A stretch of DNA of 64,000 nt from Lethocerus indicus (taxonomy: Eukaryota > Arthropoda > Insecta > Hemiptera > Belostomatidae), in NCBI GenBank assembly GCA_019843655.1, contig JACDQD010000005.1, positions 25,864,954 to 25,928,953 on the forward strand, written 5' to 3'. Positions within the stretch are counted from its first letter, which is position 1. Each line of letters begins with the position of its first letter. The notes beneath the pieces are model-generated. The model made no database searches, was not told the origin of the DNA, and saw only the letters and a list, made by a program, of their open reading frames with translations. This document shows positions 1-12,060 of this stretch, one piece after another. The position numbers were made by a program, and so were the translations under genes.

Positions 1-2100
1 GGGGGCATAATCTGACAACGGAAAACGGGAAAGGGAGCCGATAGTATTCTATATTGCAACCGGCAACATATAAATAACGAATTACTTGTCAAAAAATTAT
101 TCATGTCTAGTGGAACCAGTTCCGGAAAATGTTCCGTCTAAGAAATTGAATATTGTTTTATTCATTTCTAGTGTGACGAATTTTCTAGTGTATGTGTTGT
201 AGGTCAACAATATTTCGAATTGAATAGATGATAAAGGAGATTTTAAGAAATGGTGAAATAAATAATTTTTTATGTAAAGATATATGAATACGCAGGTGGA
301 GCCCCGAATTGAGAAATTTACCTGGGTGGCGTTGCAAGATAAAGAAGTTTAATAATCCATCTATTTTTAGTGTTTTTATGTAATGTAAGTTACAGGAATA
401 CAAGCATTTTTTATTCTTATTCGTTACAGAATGAAAACCATAGACCAGAAAAAACGCTTTTATTTTATAGAAGCATTTTCCCAGGAATAGTCATGAAAAT
501 AGAGTGATCGTACACCACTCCAGGATTCCAGACCCGAGTTGGAAATGAGCGTTTGGTAAACAAGAAAGTCTCGAGGGGAGGAATGAAAATCCGTATGAAT
601 GAACAGCTATGAGAAGGTTGAAAGGGGAGCGTTTCTATAAAAGCAGTAGGCGACTTAATGGTGAAAACAGTAAGAGGGCAACACCCCGCGGTTCAATTGC
701 AGTTCATTTCCATTCATTAAGGCGACCGGGGAGGTTTCGACTCCCTCAATTAAACCGACTTGCTCAGACCTAAACGGAAAACTAATTTATCGTTTTTCAA
801 CAGTTGAATTCGAAGTGGAGTCAAGGGCAGGTAAAAGGACCACCGGCCCTTTCTTCACAGACATTTCATCGGATACCGTGACAGAGAACCGTTTTATGAT
901 CGGTTAAAACATTTTAAAAATCAAACGGAATTTTGCTAATTAAAGCCTCTAAAGCTGGCGGAAACCCTAATTGGTTCGTGTCAAGAAACTGTCCGAGCTC
1001 TTCTGGTACTATCCCAATCTGGTACTTTTAATACATCGAAATTTTGTTAAAACCTACTTATTCGTGTTGGGAGTAGCCTGCTGACCAGATTTTTCAATGA
1101 AAAACAAATACAAGCAAATACAGAATTGCTACGTTTTAATATATCGAATATATTATATATAACCGAATGAAAGTAGAGTAAAATTATTTGACGAATGAAA
1201 ATCTTGTTGTCTTTTCCGATTTTACGTTTCGGACAAAGGCTATACATAAATGGTTGAAGGCGTCACGGAGGAGTGGGGTAGTTGTTGCGGAACCGACCTC
1301 CCCAACAAGAACTGTCCGTAAACCTATTAGGGAGCACACACCACTGGATTCATCTGATGGTATTAAGACTTTAATAACGAATAAGTAGGAGTTGGTCGTG
1401 GATGGGGGAAGGGGACCACTACTTACCGACAAACTTGACGCTAAGTACCGCCAGAAGACACGTTAATACTCGCAGCCCCATCCTGTTTGTATTAGTCCAA
1501 GCACTCTATCTTCTCTAGCGCAGGGAAGTGTCATTTTCCGGTTACCGCTGGCCTGCAAACAGAAACATAAATAATAAAATATAAATTATGTATTCGGATT
1601 TTTAATATGAATCATATACTATATTAAGCCTATTGTCCATGTGTACTCTATTTCTCCTTACATCAGGAATAATAATACAACTGGGATTCAGTGAACAAAT
1701 AATGAAGCAGTTACCAATCTTGAGAGCAGATCTCTCACAACCAGAAGAGAGAATAAAAAATTAAACAAAATATAAAAATAGTACCGTCTTTCTCATTAAT
1801 ACAAACGCCTAAATGACCAGCATAAACTTCGGGTCAACAATAATTCAGAACCCGTCACCGTTTCAGAAATCGTGTCCAGACGAAGGATGCTGGACGCCGC
1901 AAATTCGGGCGACAAATGTTGATTCGATTTGAAGGGAAAAGAAGAGCGGGATAAAACAGACAGGTCTGTAAAGAGAAGAGGGTGGCGAGGGAGAGGCATC
2001 TGTCAGTCAATTATGAGGGTCCTCTCTGAAAACAGGATCGGGAACCCGGGGCTTTAAAGTAATCAGGTTTTCAGGTATTGCAGGTAGGGGGACAAACAAA
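1..2100. other. Non-coding AT-rich stretch, no gene recognised
   Basis: No frame here is longer than about 82 codons and none resembles a protein family I know. The opposing open frames near 1184-1432 and 1188-1388 overlap on both strands, which is expected by chance in a slightly GC-richer patch. A TATAAAAG word sits at 636-643, but nothing downstream supports a gene start. Nothing else structured is seen. Confidence 0.6.
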
Positions 2101-2600
2101 GCCGGTGGAGGAGGAGGTGGAGGAGGGTCGGGAAGAGGGAGGGCGTAATGACGCTGTGTGGGGGGGTCCGGCCCTAACACGTCCGCCTTGGCTCGCCCTT
2201 TGACGGCCGCCGCCACTCTGCATATTCACCTCGCAGGCGGCCCCTATAATCTGATGGCGGTGTCCCACTCAGAAAGGCCCCGGCCCAGCTCCCATATAAA
2301 ATTGTAATGCAATTCCCCGGGCCGGGCCCCTCGCACACACGGGCGTGCAAAACAACCCCCCGCCACCGCCCCCGTCCGTTTCCCTCCCTCTCCCGCTACC
2401 GGTTTCATCAAAAGAGTGATGTGTTTGCGCGAGCGGGGGCGGCGGCCGTGGCTTGGGGGCGGGGAGACGGCAACAAAGAGCGGTGGTATGTATGCATATA
2501 TTGTATTAAAATCGGAGATCAGACGGGCGGACATCAAACTCTCCCTCGTCCTCTCTCTCCCACTCACTCTCCCTCTCTCTCTCTTTTGGGAAGAAATGAG
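2101..2600. other. GC-rich island with purine and pyrimidine tracts
   Basis: A GC-rich block in AT-rich surroundings. It starts with a GGA/GGT-rich purine tract at about 2105-2144 and ends with a CT-rich tract at 2539-2586. Open frames of 107 and 154 codons overlap here on opposite strands; they are low-complexity and arginine/proline-rich, as expected when GC content removes stop codons. No domain is recognised. The island could be a promoter-type CpG island or enhancer, but no exon is seen beside it. Confidence 0.5.
2539..2586 (+). repeat. Imperfect (CT)n polypyrimidine tract
   Basis: Short runs of CT interrupted by CCC and CA, on the plus strand. It closes the GC-rich island before it. 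CT/GA runs of this type are GAGA-factor-like sites in insects, but here it may be only a microsatellite. Confidence 0.8.
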
Positions 2601-4448
2601 GCCAATAAAAAAAATTTAGGACGGAATATGTCCGCATGTCTACTGGGAGAATGTATTTTACCCGCTGTAACCGTAACGAGTATGTGGCGTTGTGAGAATT
2701 TGAAAACTTTTCACCTTGCCTTGCATGTTAATTACATCCCAGTTATTGCAGCCAGAAATTTTTATCCTTAGCTTTTGGACTTTGACTACAAAAAATACCT
2801 AATGGTAAATGAAAGTATCGCCAAAGAGAATACATTCAATACAGCGTGCAAGATTTAAATTATAATAACATAGGGTAATATTTTAAAGTCATTATGTGCG
2901 TTATAATTTACAATAAGAAAGTATAGAACTCAGATAATAGGTATACAAACTAGTTTATATAAATATTAAATAATCGTAAAAATGTATAAATATGTTATTT
3001 ATTTTGAAATTCATTATTCTGTGCCTAGCAGATCATGTAAATGTTCAAATGTACTAATTAAGTGGAGTGAATTTAGATTTCCTGAAGACCACTTTCATCA
3101 AACTTCCAGTAAATGAAACCCGGAATTATTTGTGATATATTTTTTGGAATATTTTTTCTCACTCTTTTATTGTTACAACTGTAAAATTATACAACAAGCA
3201 ACATTGATATAGGCACTAGCTACAATAGTCATCAATTAGAGGAGAAACCCACTGATTCACCCCCTTTTTTTATTACTTTTTTTTATTTTATTTATTGATT
3301 TTTTAAATTTTATTTATTTAAACATTGAGGTCGCGTGGCCACTTCCTTTTCAGGCGTCTTTCTTGGAATTACAAAAAAATTAAGAAGTTCTATAGATTAT
3401 GGAATATGCGAAAAACGTTATTCCATAAATATAATCAGGGACCACATAATTTCACGAGTACTTTAAATTATAACTATATAATTATATAATAACTATATAA
3501 TTATAACTAGGAATGCATTTAATAGAAAACTAATGTAGTCTTTCGATTTTGTGCCTTATTGGAATACAATAGAATTTTCTATTGTTCCGTTATGGCCGGC
3601 AGAGAACTCGGGCGTGTAGGACCCTCGTTGGTTAAAGTGCGGCCTATCTAGTTATTTAATGAACTGCCCGGCTAGCGGAGGCCACCGACCACAGCCCAAT
3701 TGAAATTGGAAGACCCCCGCAAACAAATACCCCGCCAAAGCAAGGACCCGTTTCATTCGGTTTTCGCCCATTCAGTCGGAAGATATGTGACGACTAGGAT
3801 TATTAAAAGGCAATATTGGCCGTTTCTTATAACGCCCGCCACCATTTACAGGTACATCGTATTGTTTCATTTTCTACAGTACTTTGAGGTTCAGCTATAT
3901 GGACTTTGCTTGATGTATTTGCTTGGAGTATTGATGATATATAATACTGTTGTCTACTTTGGCTCAATGGCATTGCAGTGGTATTAAGTTCATTAAATAC
4001 TATCCTTAGCTTCTTGTTGTTTTCTATGGAATATTAAGTATTCAGAACACTCCAAGAGCTACAGTTGAACCGAACTTGCATTACAACTGATTATGTTACG
4101 CTTAATTACATAATTTCGATGTAAATTTAGACCAGCGTTTAATTTTGATTGATTTGAAAGGCATAAATTGGAGGTCAGATAAACCGGGCCATAAATAGTG
4201 CGTAAGACGTGTCGGGGGACGGAAGGGGGGGGGTCCCTTATCAATTTATGTTAATGCGATATATTTGGAGGAAGCCCACTTCGGTCAGCCCTCTCTCTCG
4301 CACTTCCACTCTTCCCCTCGCACCATCTCACTTTCATGCTCCCCCTACCACTACCCATTGTATTCTGTAATAGCGTCCCCACGATTTACACCGCGACCCA
4401 AGGGACCTCCGAAATCATATCCTGCCATGATAGTCTATAAATTATTTC

Positions 4449-4450
<2 letters not shown>
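2601..4450. other. Non-coding AT-rich stretch
   Basis: Very AT-rich sequence with T-rich runs near 3260-3320. A 16-bp direct repeat lies at 3471-3505. The 95-codon frame at 3700-3987 has no recognisable motif. A GC-richer patch lies at about 3590-3730. No gene is supported. Confidence 0.6.
3471..3505 (+). repeat. 16-bp direct repeat, offset 19 bp
   Basis: TAACTATATAATTATA occurs at 3471-3486 and again at 3490-3505, separated by 3 bases. Because it is so AT-rich, slippage is a sufficient explanation. Confidence 0.8.

Positions 4451-4451
<1 letters not shown>

Positions 4452-4490
<39 letters not shown>
4452..4490. repeat. (TA)n microsatellite
   Basis: About 19 uninterrupted TA dinucleotides. 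It is one of four long TA arrays in the window. Confidence 0.97.
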
Positions 4491-4496
<6 letters not shown>

Positions 4497-5520
4497 ATAT
4501 GTATTATATACGATTTGGCGAGGAACTATAATACAACAAAAGTCTCAAACACTTTATTCTTCTATTATGTCCACTCTAAATGAAATATACTAATTAATAA
4601 AGGAGTTATATTCACTACTTAAATTTATAGATTTCAGTCCAAAACGGTTCAGAAATCTGAGCTTGTTAACAAATAGAAATGTTGTTAAAAATATTAATTT
4701 TTCGCCTTTCATTCTCTCATTTTAGACCGTTGATTTATATTTGCATTAGATGAAATTAAATATTATACTGTACAGACTGTAGACTGTAATTGTCCTTGAC
4801 TTGGAAACAATTCTTTTGCACCGAATCATCGTTTCGGTTTCGCCGAACCAATTTCTTACGGCAACCCACATTTGTTTGCCCGGTATTTAAAAGATAATTT
4901 ATCGCCGATGTTCTACCGCGACAGTAATTAGTATTTTGATAATTTTTTTACGATTTGATTTAAAAATAATGGGAGTTTTGCGTGACGAAACCTTATCTAA
5001 ACGGTGACCGGATTAGCGGCCGTTAATTACGGCTAGATCAAAGGCGTCCTTAACTCTACGAGTCGACCGTCATGTGGCGATGTCGCCGGTCATTTACATT
5101 TGGAATAACTCTGGAAAAAATCTGAGTTATATCTAAGGGAAAAATAGATGGAACAGTATTTAAAAATTAGGATCGTTGGATGCTACTCATTTTGTTTATA
5201 ACGAATTGGTCTATCTAACGTTTCAGTTAGTTATTAGATAATGAAAATATAAAGATTACTTTTTTGGAAAAGTTTAAATAGTAGGAACCGAGGATGGGAC
5301 CAAATATTTGGCGTGCGACAGATTTTAGAATGCCAAACTGTGGCGGATGCCGCCTCCCGCTTTCCGCAGACCGAATTTATATGCAAATGGGGTATTTAGC
5401 GTCGGAAATAACAATAAAGTTTGAAGGTCGCAATATCACTTGACGGCTATCGGGTATCTATTCCGAGTATATTGGTCGTAATTTTTTATAGTAATCTTCC
5501 AGGATGTGTTAGTTCAGTCG
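4491..5520. other. Non-coding AT-rich stretch
   Basis: Nothing coding is recognised. Homeodomain-type words and short GC patches (about 4980-5100 and 5340-5360) are present but cannot be told from chance by eye. Confidence 0.6.
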
Positions 5521-5529
5521 GACGTGAAC

Positions 5530-5590
5530 CCTCTTCCCACCCCCTACCCCTCTCACCAACTCTCTCTCTCTCACTCTCTTTTTCTTTCTC
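5530..5590 (+). repeat. CT-rich polypyrimidine tract
   Basis: C-rich sequence passing into (CT)n and then T-rich sequence, plus strand. Two of the open frames around it (81 codons plus strand, 92 codons minus strand) run through this low-complexity stretch, and none has a recognised motif. Confidence 0.85.
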
Positions 5591-8500
5591 AAGAGAGTGT
5601 ATTCTCTATTTCGTAAAACCCCGATCGGAAAATGGGTACGTCGACCCCGCCGCAAGCAACACCTAGAAAGCAGGTAAATAATAATACTGAATGGGCGTCG
5701 GCGGACGGAAAGGTATCGCCGTTTGTCGGGTTCAGGACGCTGAATACAAACAGAGCCGTAACGATAATAGTAACGTTGCATGTGCATAATTTGTAATTCA
5801 TCACAAAATTGAAGAAAATAAAATATATTTTCCCATCGTATTACTGCGATTATCGGTTTAATGGACTACTAAATATTTGTGTTTTTTATTTTCCTTAATT
5901 ATCTGAACTGCATTGAATTTTATTGATAATTCGTTATGCAGGACATATAAGGGAAATCACGCATTTCTCTGGAAACGTCAGTCGTCACCGTTGGATTTCA
6001 TTTTCTTACGAATGTGTCATTTATAACATTTTATCGGAGCAGGAATTGCCACGGGTAGATACATACATATGCATATATTTTTTATTTCGCCTGGAATTTG
6101 AGATTGGCCCCCTTTCGCCGAACAATATCGGTATTTTTGTTCGTCGGCGTCCGTACTGACTTCTTCCCTGAATAAAGTACAATCCTCGGAACGTGGAGCC
6201 AGAGAACAGAATTTTCTCCCGTACTAATATAATGCCGCGTTCGTAGGAAGCGAGAACGCCGTTTCGGCACGTAAAGAGAGCTGGGGACCGGGCAGAAAAT
6301 AATTCGCCACCTTAACATAGTTTCAGCGTTTTCGAGAATCAGATAAAGGCGTCGACTGAATCGATAAATAGTACTGTCGGACTGAACGGGCCACTGAGTA
6401 AAGATGCAGATCACTAACCTGATACCAGCGCTAAATTCATGGAAATATAAAGGAACAGGAAGGTAAAACGATAGCTAATTGGACAAATTAGTTATTTTTT
6501 AGTTTTGAAACCAATATTTTGCATTAAATATTTGTATCCAAAACACTTCCACGGTTGTTTGACCGGAATTCTGCATTACGTGGTCTTTTATTTCGGTTAG
6601 ACCACAATAAGTACTCAATTTCGCCACAGACACCTCTAGAATTATAATTAATGATGCGGTGATTATTGTGTCCGACATTAATGTTTTGAGCTCATTTCGA
6701 CTCATTTATACGAATACAATTGGTACAACAAAACGACGATATTATTAGGTCACGGACGGTCAAAATATAAATGGTGCATATTCATATTGGTAGGCCAGGC
6801 GGCGCTCTCTCGTGAATACGTCCTGGTAATAACACTAAATTACCGTGGGCCGGTCTCAAGAGTTCTTCTTACTTCGGGATGATGCCGGGAGGAAACCGGC
6901 GGGAGGGGAAAAAGAATAGGCCCCGGCCGTTGGGGAGGGTTCGCTCGCGTGTGGTACTCGCGTGGCCGGCTGGCGTGTAAGCCGCGAACTTGATTCATTG
7001 TTGGGTTGGGGAGGGACCAAAGTGCCGGTTCCGTTGGCCATAAACACACAGATACATCACTTTGGAACACTCGTTCTCGTGTGTTCCGGGGGATACTTGG
7101 TTCTTCCGTGGAGGAGGAGGGTAGGAAGGGAATGGAAAGGGGGCAGGTATATCTTTGGCTGTGGAGGTCTCTCCCCACAGACGGAACACGGCTAAGTACC
7201 CCGCTTCCTCCTGGGCTAATGCTCGTCCCTGACAGTGTTCATCCACGAAATGATTTCCATATCTCGTAGGCGACCGTGAAACGAAATTGTACGAAATTGC
7301 AGATAAGAATCGACCTCACATTGGCGCCCATTAAAACACAAGCAAAATTGAATAATCTGAAATCCGGTCAGGAACAATATTTACAGTCCGACATCAATTA
7401 TGCCTATTGTTATCATCTATCTATATTATAATAGTCAAACGTTACGGTACGAACAATAAGAGTTAGAATTAAATGAATGCCGTAATCGTTACGACTTGAA
7501 GAACCCAAAAACTTTCTGACAACGACACTTCAGAAATAAAAGTTAGCACATTCAGTAGTTAAAACTAAGATCCAGCGATTAAGATGGGTTATTTATTACT
7601 AGCGCTTACTGCTCGAGATATCTCAAGAAATGCGAATAAAATAAATTGTTATATTGATTTTTATATTTAGTCAATAAACGTTGCCAGGAGGAAACTCGGT
7701 TCTTTTAATCCAATCTCAAGTCATGATATGATTGAATTGGAAACCGCCATACAAAATATCAGGCACGTCCCGTTTTTACACTACTCCCTGCCTCATATTA
7801 AAGATCGTATTTCGTAGGCTTGTTTTGATTTCGGTGTCCTTTATCTCGTTAAAAAGGTCTGTTCTTAATCTAACAAAACCCGCAGAAATGGTCTTTGGGC
7901 GAGACCTTCTTTAATTGCCGCCACGGGTGAATTAGCGCCAGGCAACATTTTACCGCTTAATCGTCACAATTCTTTCTGTCTTCGATTAATTAACTATTAA
8001 CGAGAATTTTCTTTTGCTTTCGGTCACTCTGTTTTTCCGTACCCTACATTTAAAGGGAATTGGAGGCGGGAAGAGGAACGAGGTTTTTCTTTCATACTGA
8101 TTAAATAAGCCAATTATTAAGATGAATTTTCTTCTTTTTTCTGTCGACGTGTCCCAACGAGAATAAGCAGTACTGACTTTTTATTATTTGTTTTTTCAAG
8201 AGACTTGTTCCCGACGGGAAAGACGATTAGATTGGAACGATACCGGTGAATAACTGTTATTTCAGTGTTTTCACAGACTCAAGCCCAGACTCGCGCTTCC
8301 CGGATGGCCGGGAGACATTGAAAAAATACTTCCCCGGGTTTACATTTCATCAACTGGAGAAAAAATGATGTATAATAGGGAGGGGGTCCATTTACGGAGA
8401 CGAAATTGAGAAATTAAAATGTCAGATTGCACCTCGGACGGACGTGTCGAAAGGAGTTGGAAAAATCTATACCAAATCAGAGAGTTGAAGAAGAATATCG

Positions 8501-9408
8501 CAAGAGCGATGATTATTAATTTCCGTACCATAATTATAAAACATCGCAAAAGCTTCACTACTCTACTGACGACATGTTACTGAAGATATCGATAGTTTTT
8601 TTTAGTTCCACGAATCATAGCAAAGCAATACTATACTTGACCCAGATGATGCCGAAAAGGTGAAACTTGAAACAAATTCACCGAGTGAACACTGGATAAT
8701 AGTATTAGAAAATGGTATTGCAAGCGTTCGTCGACCTCCGACTTTTGCGTATTTGAAACTAAAGAGTTGACCAAGAAAAATTGAATAAATGAAAGTTAAA
8801 CTGACGTAGGTCCTAAAAATGATAGGGTAGGTGATGAATATCGTAGTAGTGGAGCATGTTTAATATTGCCCCTAATCGACCCACAATTACTTTAAACTGA
8901 TCAAGATAATAGCAGTAACGCGTGACAATATTTTTGTTCGATAGGTACCGAATATACTGTTGGAAACCGTGTTCACGTTATTTGAGTCCCCGATTGGCGC
9001 CGTCGGCGTAACGCCCGGGGTTTTCGTGGGAGCGATCCTGGGCCGGGACAGAGAGTACGGCTCGGCTAACTCCTGGAACAGCAAGTTGGTCTGCGTGTGC
9101 GAGTAAAGTTTAAATCTTCTTATCTGGAAACAGACAGGCGGTAATAAGTTTGTCCCAAGTGACCAGAAAAGCGTTTCGGACGTGCCTAACGGGTCGCCTT
9201 ATTCGGCGCCTGCTTAGTCGTCGTGGCCGGTCCCCTTGTTTTATTTCATCCCACTTCCAAACTTCAAGCTGAATATCGATTTACAAATTACGCCCGGTGT
9301 AGACATAGAATACTCTATTTATGCTAACCCTCTGTCGGGAAAATTAATTCCATTCATAAATATAGGGAAATAAAACTTATATTTGACATTCCTTTTTAGT
9401 TATTAGTT

Positions 9409-9412
<4 letters not shown>
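5591..9412. other. Non-coding stretch with one GC island at 6.85-7.20 kb
   Basis: At 6840-7200 a GC-rich island carries open frames of 77 to 112 codons in several frames on both strands at once, the signature of low stop density and not of one gene. A smaller GC patch at about 8970-9070 gives a proline-rich minus-strand frame (8887-9084) with no known domain. The rest is AT-rich with no repeats of note. Confidence 0.6.

Positions 9413-9453
<41 letters not shown>
9413..9453. repeat. (AT)n microsatellite
   Basis: About 20 uninterrupted AT dinucleotides. Confidence 0.97.
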
Positions 9454-9455
<2 letters not shown>

Positions 9456-11620
9456 AATATTAAATGGATTTCTGTCTAAATTATATTTGCTAAATGAATA
9501 TTCCTCTTATTTACGTCATCGGATGAGATTCTTCTGTACACAAAATATATTGGGTATATCACGAGTGAAGCAGTCTTTTAGAATAAGTGCTCTTTTTGTA
9601 TTCATATTTTTACAGAACTGCATAATTACCGAGTGGAGTGAAATGTATTCTAAATTGTAAATTGCCCCCGCTTGTTTGCGGATCTGGAACAGACAAAATT
9701 GAACATGCTTGGCTGGAATACAGGCTCCATCAGCTTTCAAGTGCTTATACTGCTGCGGTGTATTTGCGACTAGGAAACGCGCAGTGATTTAGGAGTCAGT
9801 TAGTGGGCGTGTTGTTGGGAAACGCGCGTGTGTATTCCCAGTGATGTGACAGTGAGTAATTTCCTTGATTAGAGAAGACGCGATAATTGTTCGAGTGAAA
9901 AAAGGACCGGTAATTATAAACGTTTCTAGGAGAAAATTCAATAAATACGGCATATTTATTGATAAACTATAGTATTTCTTTTTGGGACTAATATATCGGG
10001 ATTTATATTCTTCTTTAGTGTCAAATTGTTCCAATCAGTCCCTTGGAAGTAGACCAAATTTCAAAGTGAAAGTGTTCCAATGGTATTCCGTTTCGCCTCA
10101 TTTGCCTCGTTGCCTGTTACTGCTTATTTGGCAGGATTTGCCCGATGTGTCCAACTTCAACATGCGCGTGATGGAGTGCATGGATCTACAACCACTTTCG
10201 CTCTCGTCCCTATCGAAATAATCGATACGAAATTCCTCATCGCTGATCAATTCATCATCATATTAATAATAATAGCTAGAACTAATTTATAAAAATGTAT
10301 AAAATTGGAAAAAGAACATAATAACAAAATGAGCTAACTAAATTAAACGAAATGGATCTTTGATTGAAATCATTGATATTATTATAACTTTTATTCATCT
10401 AATGTATAAATATTTAAATGATAATTGAGTGTACATTCGGTAGAAACATTTACATACATATTTGATTTTTGTAAAAATGGAATCTAGATACCATTATAAA
10501 ATAAAATAATATTTATAATTTTACTGTTTCAAAAGTAGTGTAATGAAAAATCGAAAGCTAGTTCACGACATTAATTTCAAAACAGTTCCGATTCACCCAA
10601 TTTGAAATCACGATGAATAAATCATGTCCTTTTTTTTTAATTTCGACTGTAATATATTCGAAAAGAGCATACTGAATTATAACGCTAGAGATGTACGAGA
10701 CAACAGGTCAGTGAAGCGCGTTAAATTTCATGCATGATAGAATTTCAACTGTAAAAGAAGTCAATTATCCAATCGGGTATTATCGCAATGAGCTGCTGCA
10801 CATTACAACTTCCCTAATTAAATTGGTCACATTTTATTTCCAAACCCGGCTTTTAATTCGTTTGTAATTAATCTCTCTCCTTTCGTTTAATCTCAGATGA
10901 CCTTTATCCAATGGCCATTGTATCAAATACACAAATCCCACACTGATTGGCTAACAAAGGATTTATATTACACAGAGGGCGTATTCAAAATCGCTTCTAC
11001 CTTAGTTATAGTAAAGTGTAGTATAGTACACTCTTGAAATAATTCCACCGCATACAAACAGCCGTAAATATTAGGTTTTTGATTATCTATTGTCTTATTA
11101 ATTTCTTTTATTAAATCCCCTCCACCCAAAGTATAATGTCGATTATTTTGGACATTATCAAATAATACGAATAAATTAATAATGATTAATTATTCAACAG
11201 AAACGTAATGTAATTACTTTAAATCCTCACTGTTTTTTCTCATTTCTCTTTATAACCAGCCTTTATTTCCAGTATATTATTTCTCTAATCTTATTTTAGG
11301 ATATTTCATGTGAAGGAAAAGTATCACAGCTTTGGAAAGTAACGAAATTTGACTGCTTTATCGAAATACACTCCTTTTACCTCAGAAGAACGGATTCCGT
11401 GGAAACAACGAATTATCTTTACTGTTAAACACGTATAAATAACGACAATAAACTCGCATATTTTAAAGATGTTCTTTTATTCCTGGATCGACCTATCGGA
11501 ATATAAAATGGTACCCACCTATTATTTTTCCTCAGGGACTCTCCCAATTATGCATCTATCTATGGCTAGCCCGTTCTCTAATTATAAAGGGGACCGCATA
11601 TAATTACTCGGTTCAATTTT
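9454..11620. other. Non-coding AT-rich stretch
   Basis: Frames of up to 81 codons only, none recognised. Sequence from about 10230 to 11560 is strongly AT-rich with many TAAT words. No repeat longer than a dozen bases is seen. Confidence 0.6.
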
Positions 11621-12060
11621 AATTCATTTTCAAATGCCCTGTTTCAAATCGGGGCGGTGGTTGTGTCGCTGGGGGTTGAGAGGGGCAGGGTGGTGTAGGG
11701 CTAACTGGACTGTGGAAATTCGTTCGGGGCCGATATTGTCGAACCGGGGATATATCCGGGACGTGCAGGCGGAAAGCGAGGCCCCCCCCCTATACTCCAC
11801 ACCCCGCCCCGCCCCCCCGCGCTGCCGAAAATATTGGAGGCCCGACCGACCCCGAGGGGGTCTTTTTTGGTCCCCTTACCCCCCGCCCTGTTTCCCGACA
11901 GGGAGGGAGACGGAAACAGGGAGAGAGCGATAGAGGAAGAGGGAGCAGAGATTATTGTGAAATTCCTGGCAACGATTGACACGGAAAGTGCAAAAGCGTC
12001 ATCTCTAACCCTGGAAATGGGATCCTGGAAACGGGAATGAGTGCCAGCCGACCGTCCACA
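11621..12060. other. GC-rich island
   Basis: C- and G-run-rich block with overlapping open frames of 99, 93 and 68 codons on both strands, all low-complexity (G, R, P, S). No protein family is recognised. It could be a CpG-island-like regulatory element. Confidence 0.5.

Noticed and set aside
636..671. TATAAAAG box with an ACAGTA Inr-like word 33 bp downstream
   Set aside because: Both words are common by chance in AT-rich DNA, and no downstream promoter element or open frame follows.
2307..2771. 154-codon open frame
   Set aside because: Runs from a GC island through a CT tract into AT-rich sequence with no domain and opposing frames.
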